Positions 63,688 to 64,000 of a stretch of DNA of 64,000 nucleotides are shown piece by piece. Below the pieces are notes generated by a model. The model was not told where the DNA came from, did no database searches, and worked only from the letters and a program-made list of their open reading frames with translations. The DNA is from Mesaphorura yosii. Its lineage: Eukaryota; Arthropoda; Collembola; Poduromorpha; Tullbergiidae. Within the stretch, counting starts at the first letter, position 1, and each line of letters begins with the position of its first letter. Both the position numbers and the translations under genes were made by a program. The stretch covers positions 148,418 to 212,417 of the forward strand of contig WIXG01000112.1 of the NCBI GenBank assembly GCA_009869945.1, written 5' to 3'.

Positions 63688-63769
63688 AGACCACGGCAGA
63701 GCAAAACTCAGTAGTAGCAGCAACAGCCGAGACTCGAGACAAGAGACAATCCAAGGGAAAAGTGGTGCG
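63688..63769 (+). other. Probable non-coding first exon of a third gene
   Basis: From the initiator-like TCAGA to the donor GTGCG|GTGAGT at 63770. It contains no ATG and has a CAG/CAA-rich, purine-rich composition typical of insect 5' UTRs. The coding exons would lie beyond the window, so the gene cannot be named. Confidence 0.4.
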
Positions 63770-63879
63770 GTGAGTAAAAATTTCAAATTAACTCTTGATT
63801 CTTCTGAACTTTGTTTCTCATACAAAAGGAAGGTACCGGTTAAGGCCCTGTTTTCGGCTAAGCGCTCGCGATTGACGAA

Positions 63880-63998
63880 TCATACATCAATCGAAAGCTT
63901 ACACCCCAAGGACTTTAACAAAAAATATTTGACATCGAAATTCGACTGCCCTGGCTCACAGTGGCTTGTCGAAGTTCGACCATTCGATTGATGTATGA
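63880..63998. repeat. 16-bp perfect inverted repeat at the right edge
   Basis: Positions 63880-63895 (TCATACATCAATCGAA) are the exact reverse complement of 63983-63998, with 87 bp between them. The interior holds smaller palindromes, including GTCGAAGTTCGAC at 63968-63980. Confidence 0.85.
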
Positions 63999-64000
63999 CT

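Noticed and set aside
63770-63991. Open frame after the third gene's donor site
   Set aside because: It starts at a non-ATG codon inside the probable first intron and overlaps an inverted repeat; no recognisable protein.
1-64000. CRISPR arrays, tRNA or rRNA genes, intact transposases or reverse transcriptases
   Set aside because: None seen: no regular spaced repeats, no tRNA B-box with a matching cloverleaf, and no long frame with transposon motifs.

Overview
The window is eukaryotic DNA, most likely from an insect that I cannot place further. It has AT-rich non-coding sequence with frequent CpG, GT-AG introns from about 70 bp to more than 17 kb, and proteins that match the insect versions of two conserved genes. 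There are no operons, ribosome binding sites or phage-like features. Both genes lie on the + strand, in tandem.

Gene 1 (about 2008-15277) is the 3' part of a seven-finger C2H2 zinc-finger transcription factor that I identify as datilografo (dati, CG2052 in Drosophila). I can join six coding exons with matching splice phases, giving 680 codons plus a TAA stop. The first visible exon starts at a splice acceptor and its frame is open into it, so the true N-terminus may lie upstream of the window. The fingers are spread over exons that begin at 2008, 9823, 13574, 13801 and 14047. The last exon (14288-15277) is one long low-complexity C-terminal tail rich in N, Q, H and S.

Between the genes (15278-18355) are the dati 3' UTR and poly(A) signals, a 295-bp fold-back structure with a perfect 85-bp inverted repeat (16827-17121), a second smaller hairpin beside it, and the 5' region of gene 2.

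Gene 2 (18356-61458) is a complete calsyntenin (Cals). Twenty coding exons join without a frame conflict into a 968-residue type I membrane protein: signal peptide, two cadherin repeats, a laminin-G-like domain, the long calsyntenin ectodomain, one transmembrane helix, and an acidic tail with two kinesin-light-chain-binding tryptophan motifs. The first two introns (4.5 and 17.4 kb) separate the signal-peptide exon and the first cadherin exon from the rest. The 3' half of the gene is compact, with several introns of 72-115 bp and two microexons of 38 and 35 nt.

After Cals come a long 3' UTR region and, at the right edge, a TATA-like element followed by a probable non-coding first exon (63665-63769) of a third gene whose body lies outside the window. 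The large introns hold no further gene, tRNA or transposase that I can recognise. What they do show is simple repeats, short perfect hairpins and octamer (ATGCAAAT) sites.

The main points for follow-up are the fold-back element, a NAGNAG acceptor that would change the histidine spacing of finger 4 in dati, the altered second kinesin-binding motif in Cals, and the dati-Cals linkage, since both orthologues sit on chromosome 4 (Muller F) in Drosophila. I found no clear candidate for a wholly new system.
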